Assembly (NCBI GenBank): GCA_903970435.1
Contig: CAJCIS010000211.1
Coordinates: 1-41,745 of the forward strand
DNA: 41,745 bases
Source of the DNA: Acidobacteriota bacterium
Lineage (GTDB): Bacteria; Pseudomonadota; Alphaproteobacteria; Acetobacterales; Acetobacteraceae
Reading direction: 5' to 3'
The position numbers and the translations under genes were made by a program. Within the stretch, counting starts at the first letter, position 1, and each line of letters opens with the position of its first letter. The notes beneath the pieces are model-generated. The model was not told where the DNA came from and did no database searches. It saw only the letters and a program-made list of their open reading frames with translations. Positions 9,750-18,057 of the stretch are shown in pieces.

Positions 9750-10279
9750 AGGAAATCAAGGCGTTACGCCCCTACGGTTTGCTGCCGTTCGACCTGCCGT
9801 TGAGGTTACATGTCGCTGCCGTTTCAAATTGCGCGAAACACAGCCAAGAGAATTGCATGCCGCGATCGGCTCCACTTGCGCCACGCCACAACTCAAGGTT
9901 GCCCTATGCGAGCCAGACCTCGGTCACGCGTCCGGCAGCCAAATACCGGCCGCGCGGGCCGCGCGGGATATCTGGATTTGCCCTTGTTTGGCCGACCGGC
10001 GCAGGCGCGCCATGCAGCGCGGCCGGCGCTCAAGCTGGACCAAAACGAATCGTCATCCGTCACCCGCACCGCCATAAATGACGCCGTCGCTCGCCGATAA
10101 ATCAAATATCGCTTCGGCGATTATGAGCAAGACTGGCTCATTCTGCCAAATAAGACGGCGTGAAAACGGGCCTGCAATCATTCACAAGACGCAGCCGCGC
10201 CGCTAGAAGTCGTTCGCCATTCATCGCGCTTCCACGTGCGGATGGTAACGAAGCTTAGAAGATCGAAAAGGGGAAGAAA
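9750..10279. other. Gene-free stretch after tRNA-Lys
   Basis: These 530 bases contain short open frames on both strands, but none has a ribosome binding site, recognisable motif or consistent codon pattern. No T-run terminator follows the tRNA. The only structure I can support is the foldable segment at 10081-10161, annotated separately. The last 20 bases contain AAAAGGGGAAGAAA, the ribosome binding region of the next gene. Confidence 0.6.
10081..10161. other. Possible structured RNA or leader with competing hairpins
   Basis: A perfect 8-bp outer stem (ACGCCGTC at 10081-10088 with GACGGCGT at 10154-10161) encloses two hairpins. These are ATCGC-TTCG-GCGAT at 10108-10121 (a TTCG tetraloop) and ATGAGC-AAGACTG-GCTCAT at 10123-10141. 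A 7-bp alternative pairs TCGCCGA (10091-10097) with TCGGCGA (10114-10120) and would exclude the tetraloop hairpin. It lies about 120 bases before a secreted-protein gene. It may be a regulatory leader, a small RNA or chance; I know no family that matches. Confidence 0.3.
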
Positions 10280-10702
10280 ATGAATCGTCCGATGACCACG
10301 CTTACCATGTCCATGGCGCTTGCCACCTGCGGTAGCGCCGCGTTTGCCGCCAAGAAATGCAACGTGGTCGGCACCTGGACCGACACCATGTACGGTTATT
10401 CGTTCGTGATGACGACCGACAAGAAGGGTACGGCAGGCGCCAACCCGGAATGCAGCGATGAAGCTTCGAAGATCGTCACCACCGACCTGTCGAGTTCCGT
10501 GTGGGACTTCAACATAGAATCGAAGAAATGCAGCGTCGTTATTACCGCCGACTTCGACTTCGACGCCAAAAGCTGTACGTCGGCCAGTGGCACAATCACC
10601 ATTCCGAATGTCGGCCAGCTGCCTGACAGCATCACCAAATCCAATGCGGTAAGGCAGACGCCGCACGCCGCGCCGTCGCACCTGACGGATGGTCTGAAGT
10701 AG
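10280..10702 (+). CDS. Small secreted protein of unknown function
   Basis: I do not recognise this 140-residue protein. A purine-rich ribosome binding site (GGGGAAG) precedes the ATG at 10280. A signal peptide is clear: a short polar start, a core containing MALATCGSAAFA, and probable cleavage after AFA near residue 23. The mature part begins AAKKCNVVGTWTDTMYGYSFVM and contains four cysteines, which could form two disulfides. Its alternating hydrophobic and Thr/Ser/Lys-rich pattern suggests a small lipocalin-like or beta-sandwich fold ('VGTWTDT' resembles the opening strand of such folds), but this is inference. It stands alone, upstream of the glycan cluster and its flanking repeat. Confidence 0.75.
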   Translation: MNRPMTTLTMSMALATCGSAAFAAKKCNVVGTWTDTMYGYSFVMTTDKKGTAGANPECSDEASKIVTTDLSSSVWDFNIESKKCSVVITADFDFDAKSCTSASGTITIPNVGQLPDSITKSNAVRQTPHAAPSHLTDGLK

Positions 10703-10746
10703 CAGCAATTCCGTTGCGGGCGCTTCGGCGCCTGCAACGTCCTCGC

Positions 10747-10891
10747 AGGAAGAATGTTCTTTTCTGAAGAAAAGAACCAAAAGACTTTTGCCCCTGCGCC
10801 TGCACAAGCGGTCGGGACATATCCGACAAGGCAGCAATTGCACCAAGAGCAAAAGTCTTCTGGTTCTTGTCTTCAGCAAAGAACTGCTTGC
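10747..10891. repeat. Type B palindromic element, arms 59 bp apart
   Basis: The left arm (10747-10790) has the type B hairpin GTTCTTTTCT-GA-AGAAAAGAAC and is followed by the extension GCCCCTGCGCCTGCAC. The right arm (10850-10891) matches the reverse complement but has several changes that weaken its hairpin. The right arm lies just upstream of the first glycosyltransferase gene of the glycan cluster. Confidence 0.85.
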
Positions 10892-10956
10892 TAACCTGTT
10901 GTTTTCACAAAAACACTTCGCAGGCCGCGCCCGCGGGCTTGACAGCCCCAGCCAAC

Positions 10957-13344
10957 ATGAGCCCTTGGGGTCGCATGATGGCCCCGGACGCGGATTCGAT
11001 TGTCGGCTGCACCGACGGCTTCAGGCTTGGCTATGTCGAGGGCTGGGCCTGGCGCCCGGAGCGGCCGCAGGATGCGGTCGTCGTGCAACTGCTGGTGGAT
11101 GGCGCGCTGGCGGGTGAGGCGACGGCGTGCATGCCGCGGCCCGACCTGCAAACTGCCGGCATCGGCAATGGCAATTATGCGTTTGCCATTCCGCTTGTGA
11201 TACATCCGCATGGGCCGGAGGTGCTGCACATTACCGTGCAGGCCAAGGACGGCCCGGTACTGCAGGGCGGTGAGTTCGAGGTAGCAACGTCAGAGCGGGA
11301 CCGTGCGGAGCTTGCAAACCGGCGCTCCATTGCATTTCTAGAACAGGTTTTCGGTGCGTTTACGGCGGCAACACCCAAGGCGCCGCGCCCCGGGCCGCAA
11401 GCCACCGTGCCGCGTCTGAATTTCATTCTGTTTGCGGCGGCGGCAAGCACCGCGGCTTGCGGCACATTGGGCATGCCGGAATATAGCTATTTCTTTGTCA
11501 TGCGCGGATTTCGCGACGTGCTGCGCCGGCTTGGCGCCATCCACATGGTGCGCGATCCGGCGCGCGAGGTGGATGCGATTTACCAGTCGTGCGTGGCGCG
11601 CGGGGAATCCTGCCTGTTTCTATCATTCACGCCGCCGCAAAGCACGACGCTCGGGCTGCGCTGCCCGACTGTTCCTGTCATAGCCTGGGAGTTTGGCGAC
11701 ATTCCCACCGGCGGCTGGTCCAGCGAGCCGCGCGAGGACTGGCGGCTGGTGCTCCGGCAAACCGGGCGGGCCATCACCATTTCAGCGTTCGCCGCGCGCG
11801 CCGTGTGCGCCACCATGGGGGCGAATTACCCCGTTGCATTCGTGCCGACTCCGGTATGGGATCGGCTGGGCGCATTACGCGCGCGTCTGGGCAATGTTGG
11901 CGGGATGCAGCCGCGAGGTCCGGTTGCCCTGCGGCTCGACGGGTTTATCTGGGATTCGCGCGCGGTGACCTTGTCGCTGGATATGCGGCCGCCGGCGCTG
12001 CCGGTTGTCGCGCCGCGCCAGGCCGCGCCAATTCTGCCGATGCGCGGCGCGCAATTGGCGCTGGCGGCGGCCAGCGAAATGGCACAGATCGAAGCCCGCG
12101 CGGCCGCGGCGCGGGCGCGCGACGAACTTCAGGCGGAGGAACGGGCAGAGCAGGAGGCGTCCGCCGCCAGGGCCGCTTTGCCGCCACCTGCCAAAACGCT
12201 GCGCCAGCGTGTGCGGATCACCGGCGTTCTGCTTCGGCAATGGTATCGCGACGTGATCCGCGATGCACTGCCCGGGCCAGTGGCGCGCATACTCAGCAAG
12301 GCGGGCCGCACAGTTGCAAGGCTGCGTTACCGCCCAACGGCCCGCATCGATGCGCCCGTTGCGCATGCGGTCATTGGCGCTGGGAACGATGCGCCGGCTC
12401 GCCCCATCGAAATGGTTTCGGCTCCGGTGGCGGCGGAACCCGTATTGCCGCCGACAGCACTTTATTTGCCGGTGGGGGATCCGAACCGGCCGGAGCCTGA
12501 AGCGGCGCCCCCCAGATATCTTCCCGCGCCCAAGGACGATGCGCTGCCCGAACCGGCCCTGGCAATTTTCGTGCCCGATCCTTATCCGGCTCCATCGAAG
12601 GCATCGCCTGGCGAATCCGTGACGTTGGATGGCGTTGTGTTTACGGCGGTTCTGTCGCCGAAGGATGGGCGGAAGAACTGGCAGGATATTCTGACCGCGT
12701 TTGCGACTGCGTTCCGCGATACGCCAGACGCCACGCTGGTTCTGAAAATGATCGGCAACGACCCGGCTTTCTGGTGGTGGGAGTTTCATTCCATTGTCCG
12801 GCGGCTGCCGCCATTCGCGTGCCGCGTGCTGGTGTTCAACGGGTTTCTCGACGACGAAAATTATCAGGCGTTGATCGGCGCCACACATTTCGTGGTCAAT
12901 GCGTCGCTGGCCGAGGGTCAGTGCCTGCCGCTGGTGGAATTCATGTCTGCCCGGCGGCCGGCGATTGCGCCGCTGCATACCGCCATGCTGGACTATATCA
13001 GCCCTGAGAATGCGTTGATCGTTGCGTCCGATTGGGAATTCTGTTCGTGGCCGCATGATCCGCGCAACCACCTGATTACCACCCGGCACCGCATCGAATG
13101 GCCATCGTTGCGAGATGCGTTCAGTGCCGCGTGGCGCATTCTGCACGACGATCCGCAGCGATACGCCGCAATGGGCGATGCGGCGGCGGCCAGCGTGCGC
13201 CATTATTGCGCAGACGACATGGTGGCGTCCCGGCTTGCGTCCTTCCTCGGGCTGGGCGACGAAGTCTTGCAGCGAGCCGGGTGGCCACCGGTGCCGCGGC
13301 CGCGGGCGGAGGCACTGTTTGCGGCGGCGGAGGACCTGCCATGA
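10957..13344 (+). CDS. Large GT4-type glycosyltransferase with an N-terminal accessory domain
   Basis: This is a probable cytoplasmic glycosyltransferase of surface-glycan synthesis, 795 residues from the ATG at 10957. The frame opens further upstream, but those codons come from the repeat. ATG 10975, with GGGG just before it, is an alternative start. Residues about 14-109 form a small beta-type domain with VEGWAWRPE, a motif seen in front of many bacterial glycosyltransferases. A GT domain follows (PEYSYFFVMRGF, VIAWEFG). It is interrupted at about 335-550 by an insertion with an Ala/Glu-rich coiled coil (about 361-407) and Pro/Ala-rich linkers. The GT fold resumes at VVFTAVLSPKDGRKNW, and the EX7E motif is E653/E661. 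It overlaps the next gene by ATGA. The next gene is a shorter homologue without the insertion. Confidence 0.85.
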   Translation: MSPWGRMMAPDADSIVGCTDGFRLGYVEGWAWRPERPQDAVVVQLLVDGALAGEATACMPRPDLQTAGIGNGNYAFAIPLVIHPHGPEVLHITVQAKDGPVLQGGEFEVATSERDRAELANRRSIAFLEQVFGAFTAATPKAPRPGPQATVPRLNFILFAAAASTAACGTLGMPEYSYFFVMRGFRDVLRRLGAIHMVRDPAREVDAIYQSCVARGESCLFLSFTPPQSTTLGLRCPTVPVIAWEFGDIPTGGWSSEPREDWRLVLRQTGRAITISAFAARAVCATMGANYPVAFVPTPVWDRLGALRARLGNVGGMQPRGPVALRLDGFIWDSRAVTLSLDMRPPALPVVAPRQAAPILPMRGAQLALAAASEMAQIEARAAAARARDELQAEERAEQEASAARAALPPPAKTLRQRVRITGVLLRQWYRDVIRDALPGPVARILSKAGRTVARLRYRPTARIDAPVAHAVIGAGNDAPARPIEMVSAPVAAEPVLPPTALYLPVGDPNRPEPEAAPPRYLPAPKDDALPEPALAIFVPDPYPAPSKASPGESVTLDGVVFTAVLSPKDGRKNWQDILTAFATAFRDTPDATLVLKMIGNDPAFWWWEFHSIVRRLPPFACRVLVFNGFLDDENYQALIGATHFVVNASLAEGQCLPLVEFMSARRPAIAPLHTAMLDYISPENALIVASDWEFCSWPHDPRNHLITTRHRIEWPSLRDAFSAAWRILHDDPQRYAAMGDAAAASVRHYCADDMVASRLASFLGLGDEVLQRAGWPPVPRPRAEALFAAAEDLP

Positions 13345-14669
13345 TCATCATGGTTTATTCCGCCTACAACGCGGCTTCCATTGCCGAGGCGCTGGGCGCG
13401 CCGGAGTACAGCTATTGGTTTGTCCGCCGTGCCTTCTGGCCGGTGCTGGAACGGTTCGGCATTGTCGTTCCGGTGACCGACCCCGGGCGCGAGGTGGATG
13501 TGATCCGCGCGAGCGCGGCCGCGCGCGGGGAAAAATGTGTTTTTTTCTCGTTCGAACCGCCGCACAAAATCACGCTGGGGCTCGCCTGCCGCACGATACC
13601 GGTATTTGCGTGGGAGTTCGATACCATACCGGATGAGGTATGGGCCGACGAGCCGCGCAATGATTGGCGGCATGTGCTCGCGAATACCGGATGCGCCATT
13701 ACGCATAGCCAATTCAGCGTGGATGCCATAAGGCGTTCGATGGGCCCGGATTTCACGGTGTGGAGCATTCCGGCGCCGGTATATGATGCCAATGCGGTGT
13801 TCGCGGCCGAAGCCAGGCCGTACCAGCCGCCGACCGATCTGTTGCTCAGCGGCATGGTAATCGATTCGCAGCAGGTGGACCTCGATGTGTTTTCGATGCA
13901 GCGCTCCTTTACCGACGGCATCGAGGCGCTGCGAACATTATCGCTCTATCTGGCGGATGCGGAGCCAAAAACCGTGCTACGTATTGCCGGCGTGGTTTAT
14001 ACCGTGGTGTTCAACCCGATTGACCGGCGCAAGAACTTCAATGACCTGCTCGGCGGGTTCCTGTGGGCCTTCCGGGATGTGGAAGACGCCACACTGATCC
14101 TGAAGATCACCTATTACGACGCGGTGCGCGGATTGCTGCCGGTGCTGGCGGACCTGGCCAAGCATGGCCACTATAAATGCCGCGTGCTGCTGATCCATGG
14201 CATGTTGCCGGACACGGAATATTGCGCGTTGTTGCGGATGACGAGCTACGCGGTGAATGCGTCGACCAACGAGGGCCAATGCCTGCCGCTGATGGAATTC
14301 ATGTCGGCGGGGCGGCCGGCGATCGCACCGGCGCATACCGCCATGCTGGATTATGTCAGCCCGGCGAACAGCTTCGTGGTGCGCAGCAGCGAACGGCTCG
14401 TGCCATGGCCGCACGATTCGCGGCAGGCGGACCGCAGCCGGCGCTATATGGTGAGCCTGGCCGACCTGATCCGCGCCTATCGGGAAAGCTATGATGTGGC
14501 GCGCAACGATCCGGCGCGGTACGCGGCGATGTCGCGTGACGCGACCGCGTCTCTGCGCGATTTCTGTGCGACGCCGTTGGTCGAGCAACGGTTGGCCGAG
14601 GTGCTTGGCGTGCCGCTGCCCGGCCCTGAAAATGCCGGGCACGCCAATACCGTATTGGTTGAGGAATAG
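13341..14669 (+). CDS. GT4-type glycosyltransferase, short paralogue of the preceding gene
   Basis: This 442-residue enzyme probably transfers a sugar in the same glycan pathway as its neighbour. The ATG at 13341 overlaps the previous stop as ATGA, a sign of coupled translation. The frame is open further upstream, but that part overlaps the previous gene and is not homologous. The protein matches the preceding one along its length: APEYSYWFVRRAF, VFAWEFDTIPDEVWADEPRNDW, NPIDRRKNFND, and NEGQCLPLMEFMSAGRPAIAP with EX7E at E311/E319. It lacks the N-terminal accessory domain and the 200-residue insertion. The pair looks like a tandem duplication with later divergence. Confidence 0.88.
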   Translation: MIIMVYSAYNAASIAEALGAPEYSYWFVRRAFWPVLERFGIVVPVTDPGREVDVIRASAAARGEKCVFFSFEPPHKITLGLACRTIPVFAWEFDTIPDEVWADEPRNDWRHVLANTGCAITHSQFSVDAIRRSMGPDFTVWSIPAPVYDANAVFAAEARPYQPPTDLLLSGMVIDSQQVDLDVFSMQRSFTDGIEALRTLSLYLADAEPKTVLRIAGVVYTVVFNPIDRRKNFNDLLGGFLWAFRDVEDATLILKITYYDAVRGLLPVLADLAKHGHYKCRVLLIHGMLPDTEYCALLRMTSYAVNASTNEGQCLPLMEFMSAGRPAIAPAHTAMLDYVSPANSFVVRSSERLVPWPHDSRQADRSRRYMVSLADLIRAYRESYDVARNDPARYAAMSRDATASLRDFCATPLVEQRLAEVLGVPLPGPENAGHANTVLVEE

Positions 14670-14675
14670 ACACGC

Positions 14676-15524
14676 ATGTCGTCTCCCACCGCTGTCATCC
14701 TGGCCGAACTGGAACAACTTGCCCGGAACGATCCGGACGCCATCGCGGCGCTCGCCAAACTCGGCGGCCAGGTTGATCCGTTTCTGCTCGGTCTGCACGA
14801 TGCACAGCTGAGCGGCTGGTATAATCACGAAACCAGCGAGTTGATGACCGACTTTCATATCGGGCCGGATGACATCGTCATCGATGTTGGCTGCGGCGAC
14901 GGCGGCGCGCTGCGCTTCTGTGCCGAGAAAGGCGCCTACGTTATCCTGGCCGATCTCGATGCCGAACGGGTCAACCGCGCGGAATCATGGATTGCGGAGA
15001 ATGCCCCGGGGCGCGTGGAAAAGCATATCACCGACGCCAATCCGTTGCCGTTGCATGATGCATCGGTCACCCGTGTCATCTGCATGGAAATGCTGGAACA
15101 CGTAGATGATCCGGCGGTGGTGATGGCCGAACTGGTGCGCGTCGGCCGCCCCGGCGCGCGCTACCTCATTACGGTTCCCGACACGGTGCAGGAGAAATTG
15201 CAACAGCACCTGGCGCCGGCGAGCTATTTTGAAAAGCCCAACCATGTGCGGATATTCGAACGCTCGGCCTTCGATGCCCTGGTGCAGGATGCGGGCCTCA
15301 CGATCGAGCGGCGCAGCTTCTACGGCTTTTACTGGGCCATGTGGTGGCTGCTGTTTTGGGAGTGCAATATCGACTTTGCCGGCATGCCGCGCCATCCGGT
15401 GCTCGACAATTGGGCGCGCACCTGGGCGTCCGTGCTGGCAACCGAGGGCGGCCTGAAGGTGAAGCATCTGTTCGACCGCTTCATGCCGAAGAACCAGGTC
15501 ATCGTTGCCAGCAAGCCGGTTTGA
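14676..15524 (+). CDS. Class I SAM-dependent methyltransferase
   Basis: This 282-residue protein begins 6 bases after the glycosyltransferase stop. Motif I of the Rossmann fold is DVGCGDG at residues 70-76. It is followed by an acidic residue after strand 2 (ILADLD), then MEMLEHVDDP (motif II region) and GRPGARYLITVP (motif III), as in Methyltransf_11/25-type enzymes. A C-terminal extension (about 195-282) contains aromatic segments such as FYGFYWAMWWLLFWE, which may bind a membrane or lipid-linked acceptor. Given its place between glycosyltransferases and acyltransferases, it probably methylates a sugar or glycan terminus; the substrate is inference. Confidence 0.88.
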   Translation: MSSPTAVILAELEQLARNDPDAIAALAKLGGQVDPFLLGLHDAQLSGWYNHETSELMTDFHIGPDDIVIDVGCGDGGALRFCAEKGAYVILADLDAERVNRAESWIAENAPGRVEKHITDANPLPLHDASVTRVICMEMLEHVDDPAVVMAELVRVGRPGARYLITVPDTVQEKLQQHLAPASYFEKPNHVRIFERSAFDALVQDAGLTIERRSFYGFYWAMWWLLFWECNIDFAGMPRHPVLDNWARTWASVLATEGGLKVKHLFDRFMPKNQVIVASKPV

Positions 15525-15554
15525 TGCGCCGGCGGCTCGCGCGCCGCGGACGGG

Positions 15555-16718
15555 ATGATCGTTGCGGTGAGTGACGTTCACCGGAGTATTCCAGAGGATC
15601 GCGGCGCGCACCGCCGCATTGCCGATATCGAGGTGCTGCGCGCCGTTGCCATAAGCTGCGTTCTCGTAGAACACAGCGTGTGGAACCTGGTGTTCAATGT
15701 GCCCTGGCTGTTCCGCTTCCTGGGCCGCGTGCCGCTTTGGTGCGGTGTCGATTTGTTCTTCGTCGTCTCAGGCTTTGTCATTACAAGCGGATTGCTACCG
15801 GCGCTGCGCACCGCCGGCGCTCAGCGTGCGACCCTGAAACGTTTCTGGCTGCGCCGGATTTTTCGCCTGTGGCCCGCCGCGTGGTGCTGGCTGGCGTTGA
15901 TGGTGGCGGGCAGCCTGGTATTCCGCGATCCGCCCTTCATGGGCACGCTGGCGCAAAATATGCGCGGCTCCGTGGCTGCCGTGTTTGCCGCCGCCAATAT
16001 CCGTTTCGGCCTGCACGGTTTTGGCATGCCCTATGGGCCCACCTTCCCGTATTGGAGCCTGTCGCTGGAAGAACAATTCTACCTGATATTGCCGGTGGTG
16101 ATCCTGCTGGCACGCCGGCACCTGGCATTGTTGCTGGTCGTTCTGATTGCGGTGCAGCTGCCGCTGGCGCACCCGCGGCTCTATTTCTTCCTGCGCAATG
16201 ACGGGCTGCTGTGGGGCGTGTTGCTGGCGGCATCACCCATACTCGCCGGCGCCGCGCCGGCGGCCGCAGGATGGCTCGCCCGCGTGCCGCTCGGCGGCCC
16301 GATTGTGCTGCTGGCCTGCGTGGCCGTAATGACCCAGCTTTCGCCGCCGCTCGAGCAGTCGCCGCCTTATCGGCTAGGCGCAATGGCGGCGGCGGCGGCC
16401 ATCCCGGTGTGGCTTGCCGGCGCGAACAGGGATGTCTTCCACGCGGGCCCGTTGCAGCGCGCCGTGCTGTGGCTCGGCAGCCGGTCCTACGCGCTGTACC
16501 TCTGCCATTTGCCGATATACCAGTGCGCCGCTGCCCTGGCGCGCCGCGGTCTGCCTGCGGATTTTCTGTTCCCTGATCATATCGAGCTTCGCAGCGCCGT
16601 GATCGGCGTGCCCCTGTTGCTCGCCACCGCCGACCTCACCTACCGCGGCGTGGAAACCCCGTTGCGGCGCTACGGAATCCGCCTGTCGTGCCGGTTGATT
16701 TCGGTGCACGCATCGTGA
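15555..16718 (+). CDS. Acyltransferase-3 family membrane protein (OafA/NodX type)
   Basis: This 387-residue inner-membrane enzyme probably O-acylates a glycan or lipid-linked sugar. The family landmarks are present: DIEVLRAVAISCVLVEH with the catalytic-type His in helix 1, GVDLFFVVSGFVIT in helix 2, the Arg-rich loop FWLRRIFRLWPAAW, and YWSLSLEEQFYLILPVV. About ten hydrophobic segments follow. No periplasmic SGNH domain is attached. The ATG at 15555 is the likely start. It ends in an overlap with the next gene. A second member of the same family lies at 21284-22435 in this cluster. Confidence 0.9.
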   Translation: MIVAVSDVHRSIPEDRGAHRRIADIEVLRAVAISCVLVEHSVWNLVFNVPWLFRFLGRVPLWCGVDLFFVVSGFVITSGLLPALRTAGAQRATLKRFWLRRIFRLWPAAWCWLALMVAGSLVFRDPPFMGTLAQNMRGSVAAVFAAANIRFGLHGFGMPYGPTFPYWSLSLEEQFYLILPVVILLARRHLALLLVVLIAVQLPLAHPRLYFFLRNDGLLWGVLLAASPILAGAAPAAAGWLARVPLGGPIVLLACVAVMTQLSPPLEQSPPYRLGAMAAAAAIPVWLAGANRDVFHAGPLQRAVLWLGSRSYALYLCHLPIYQCAAALARRGLPADFLFPDHIELRSAVIGVPLLLATADLTYRGVETPLRRYGIRLSCRLISVHAS

Positions 16719-17935
16719 ATGGCACGCCTCCGCCTCCGCCGGCCCGGTCGTGGTCGTGGCCGCGCGGCCGCAAGCTGGTTCCTTGGCTCATTCCGTTAGC
16801 GTTCCTGCATGGCGTGCTTGCCGCCCTGCGCTGGCCAATGCTGTGGGCGACCAGCCAAATGGTACTCGATTATCATTTTGGTTTCGGCAAACGCGGCCTG
16901 GTGGGCACGGTGCTGGGTTGGGTGGCGCCGCCGCCCTATCATTATGTGACGTTGGCCAGAATCGGCTTCATCGCCTTCGGCATCTGGCTCGCCCTGCTGA
17001 CGGCTGCCGGGTGGCGGACCGTACGGGCTGACCCGGGCATGGCCGCCGCCGCAATGTTCCTGTTCCTCTCAGCGGGCTTTGCATCCCTGGTCTGCGACGC
17101 CGGCTATTTGGAACATTTTGGGCTGGTTCTGGCCCTGCTTTGCCTGCTGCTGCCGGCCGGCCTCGCCTGGCTGCCGCTCAGGGCCGCTCTGGCGATCGTG
17201 GCGGTTCTCGCCCACGAGGCCAACTTCCTGATGTTCGTGCCGCTGATCGCCTTCGATGCTTGGTTTGCCGCCGGCGCTCCCTTCGCCTGGCGCGGTCTGA
17301 CCGCCGGCGCCGGCGTGCTGCTTCCGGCCGGGGCGGCAACGTTCTACCTCGGCAATATCAGGACCGCGTGCGACCATGCGCGCGCGATGGCTTACTTCCA
17401 GTCGAAAGTGCGGGATTTTCCAATCCGGCAGGATAGCGTCGATACATTGTGCCGCGATGGTGCCTGGAACCTGCATTTTCTGCAGTCGGTCTGGCATTCC
17501 GGCGTTTGGTCCGTCTACATGGGACTGGCGCTGGTTGTCGTGCTGCCATCGACAATCTTCGATCTGTGCGTCATCGCCCGCATGGCGCGCGGCCGGGTTG
17601 TCGTGATCCTGGCGGCGGTTTCCGCGACTATCTCGCCGCTTGCCTTGCTGTTGCTTGGCGCCGACCTCGTAAGGTTCGTGACGCTGATGCAGGTTAATTC
17701 GGCACTGATATTGTTGTCGCTCTCGCGCCGGGCGGGTCTGCCGCCCGGAGGCGCACTCCCCGCGGCGCTGCGAAATCCGGTTTGGCTGGGAGCGCTGGCG
17801 GCCTACGAAATCGGCACCGCGCTGGTGCTTACCGACGCCAGCCCGATGATGAAGTTTCCTTTCGTTCCGCTCGTGCAGCGGCTGCTCGATGTGCTGCGCG
17901 GCAATGCGTCGTTTGTGGTAATTCCACCGTTTTGA
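16715..17935 (+). CDS. Polytopic membrane protein of the glycan cluster, function unknown
   Basis: I do not recognise this family. From the GTG at 16715, which overlaps the previous stop as GTGA, it has 406 residues; a GTG at 16688 is an alternative. A short Pro-rich cytoplasmic start (PPPPPARSWSWPRGRK) is followed by about nine to ten hydrophobic segments. Between them is the loop LDYHFGFGKRGLVGTVLG, which may be a conserved motif. The topology resembles polymerase- or GT-C-like proteins of polysaccharide synthesis, and the neighbours support such a role, but no catalytic motif is obvious. It is the last plus-strand gene before a convergent pair. Confidence 0.75.
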   Translation: MNGTPPPPPARSWSWPRGRKLVPWLIPLAFLHGVLAALRWPMLWATSQMVLDYHFGFGKRGLVGTVLGWVAPPPYHYVTLARIGFIAFGIWLALLTAAGWRTVRADPGMAAAAMFLFLSAGFASLVCDAGYLEHFGLVLALLCLLLPAGLAWLPLRAALAIVAVLAHEANFLMFVPLIAFDAWFAAGAPFAWRGLTAGAGVLLPAGAATFYLGNIRTACDHARAMAYFQSKVRDFPIRQDSVDTLCRDGAWNLHFLQSVWHSGVWSVYMGLALVVVLPSTIFDLCVIARMARGRVVVILAAVSATISPLALLLLGADLVRFVTLMQVNSALILLSLSRRAGLPPGGALPAALRNPVWLGALAAYEIGTALVLTDASPMMKFPFVPLVQRLLDVLRGNASFVVIPPF

Positions 17936-17937
17936 AG

Positions 17938-18024
17938 CGGCAGGAAGCTAGAGCGGCCTCAGCCTGCCCCGCAACAGATAAAAGTTTTTTGGTTCTTTTT
18001 TTCAAAAAAGAACTGCTTCCTGCC
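17938..18024. repeat. Type A palindromic element, left arm mostly lost
   Basis: A full right arm runs from about 17974 (CAACAGATAAAAG) to 18024. At the left, only the outer tip survives: GGCAGGAAG at 17938-17946 pairs with CTTCCTGCC at the far end. The rest of the left arm is replaced by about 30 unrelated bases. It sits between two convergent genes, as expected for a two-way terminator. Confidence 0.85.
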
Positions 18025-18057
18025 TCACGTGATCGGAAGTTTCAACGCGGCGTTATA

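Noticed and set aside
9829-10105. Short frames on both strands after tRNA-Lys, considered as integrase or toxin remnants
   Set aside because: None shows the catalytic residues of integrases, a start signal or consistent codon use.
10867-10956. N-terminal 30 codons of the large glycosyltransferase frame
   Set aside because: They derive partly from a type B repeat arm and have no ribosome binding site. The conserved domain begins after residue 44 of that frame.
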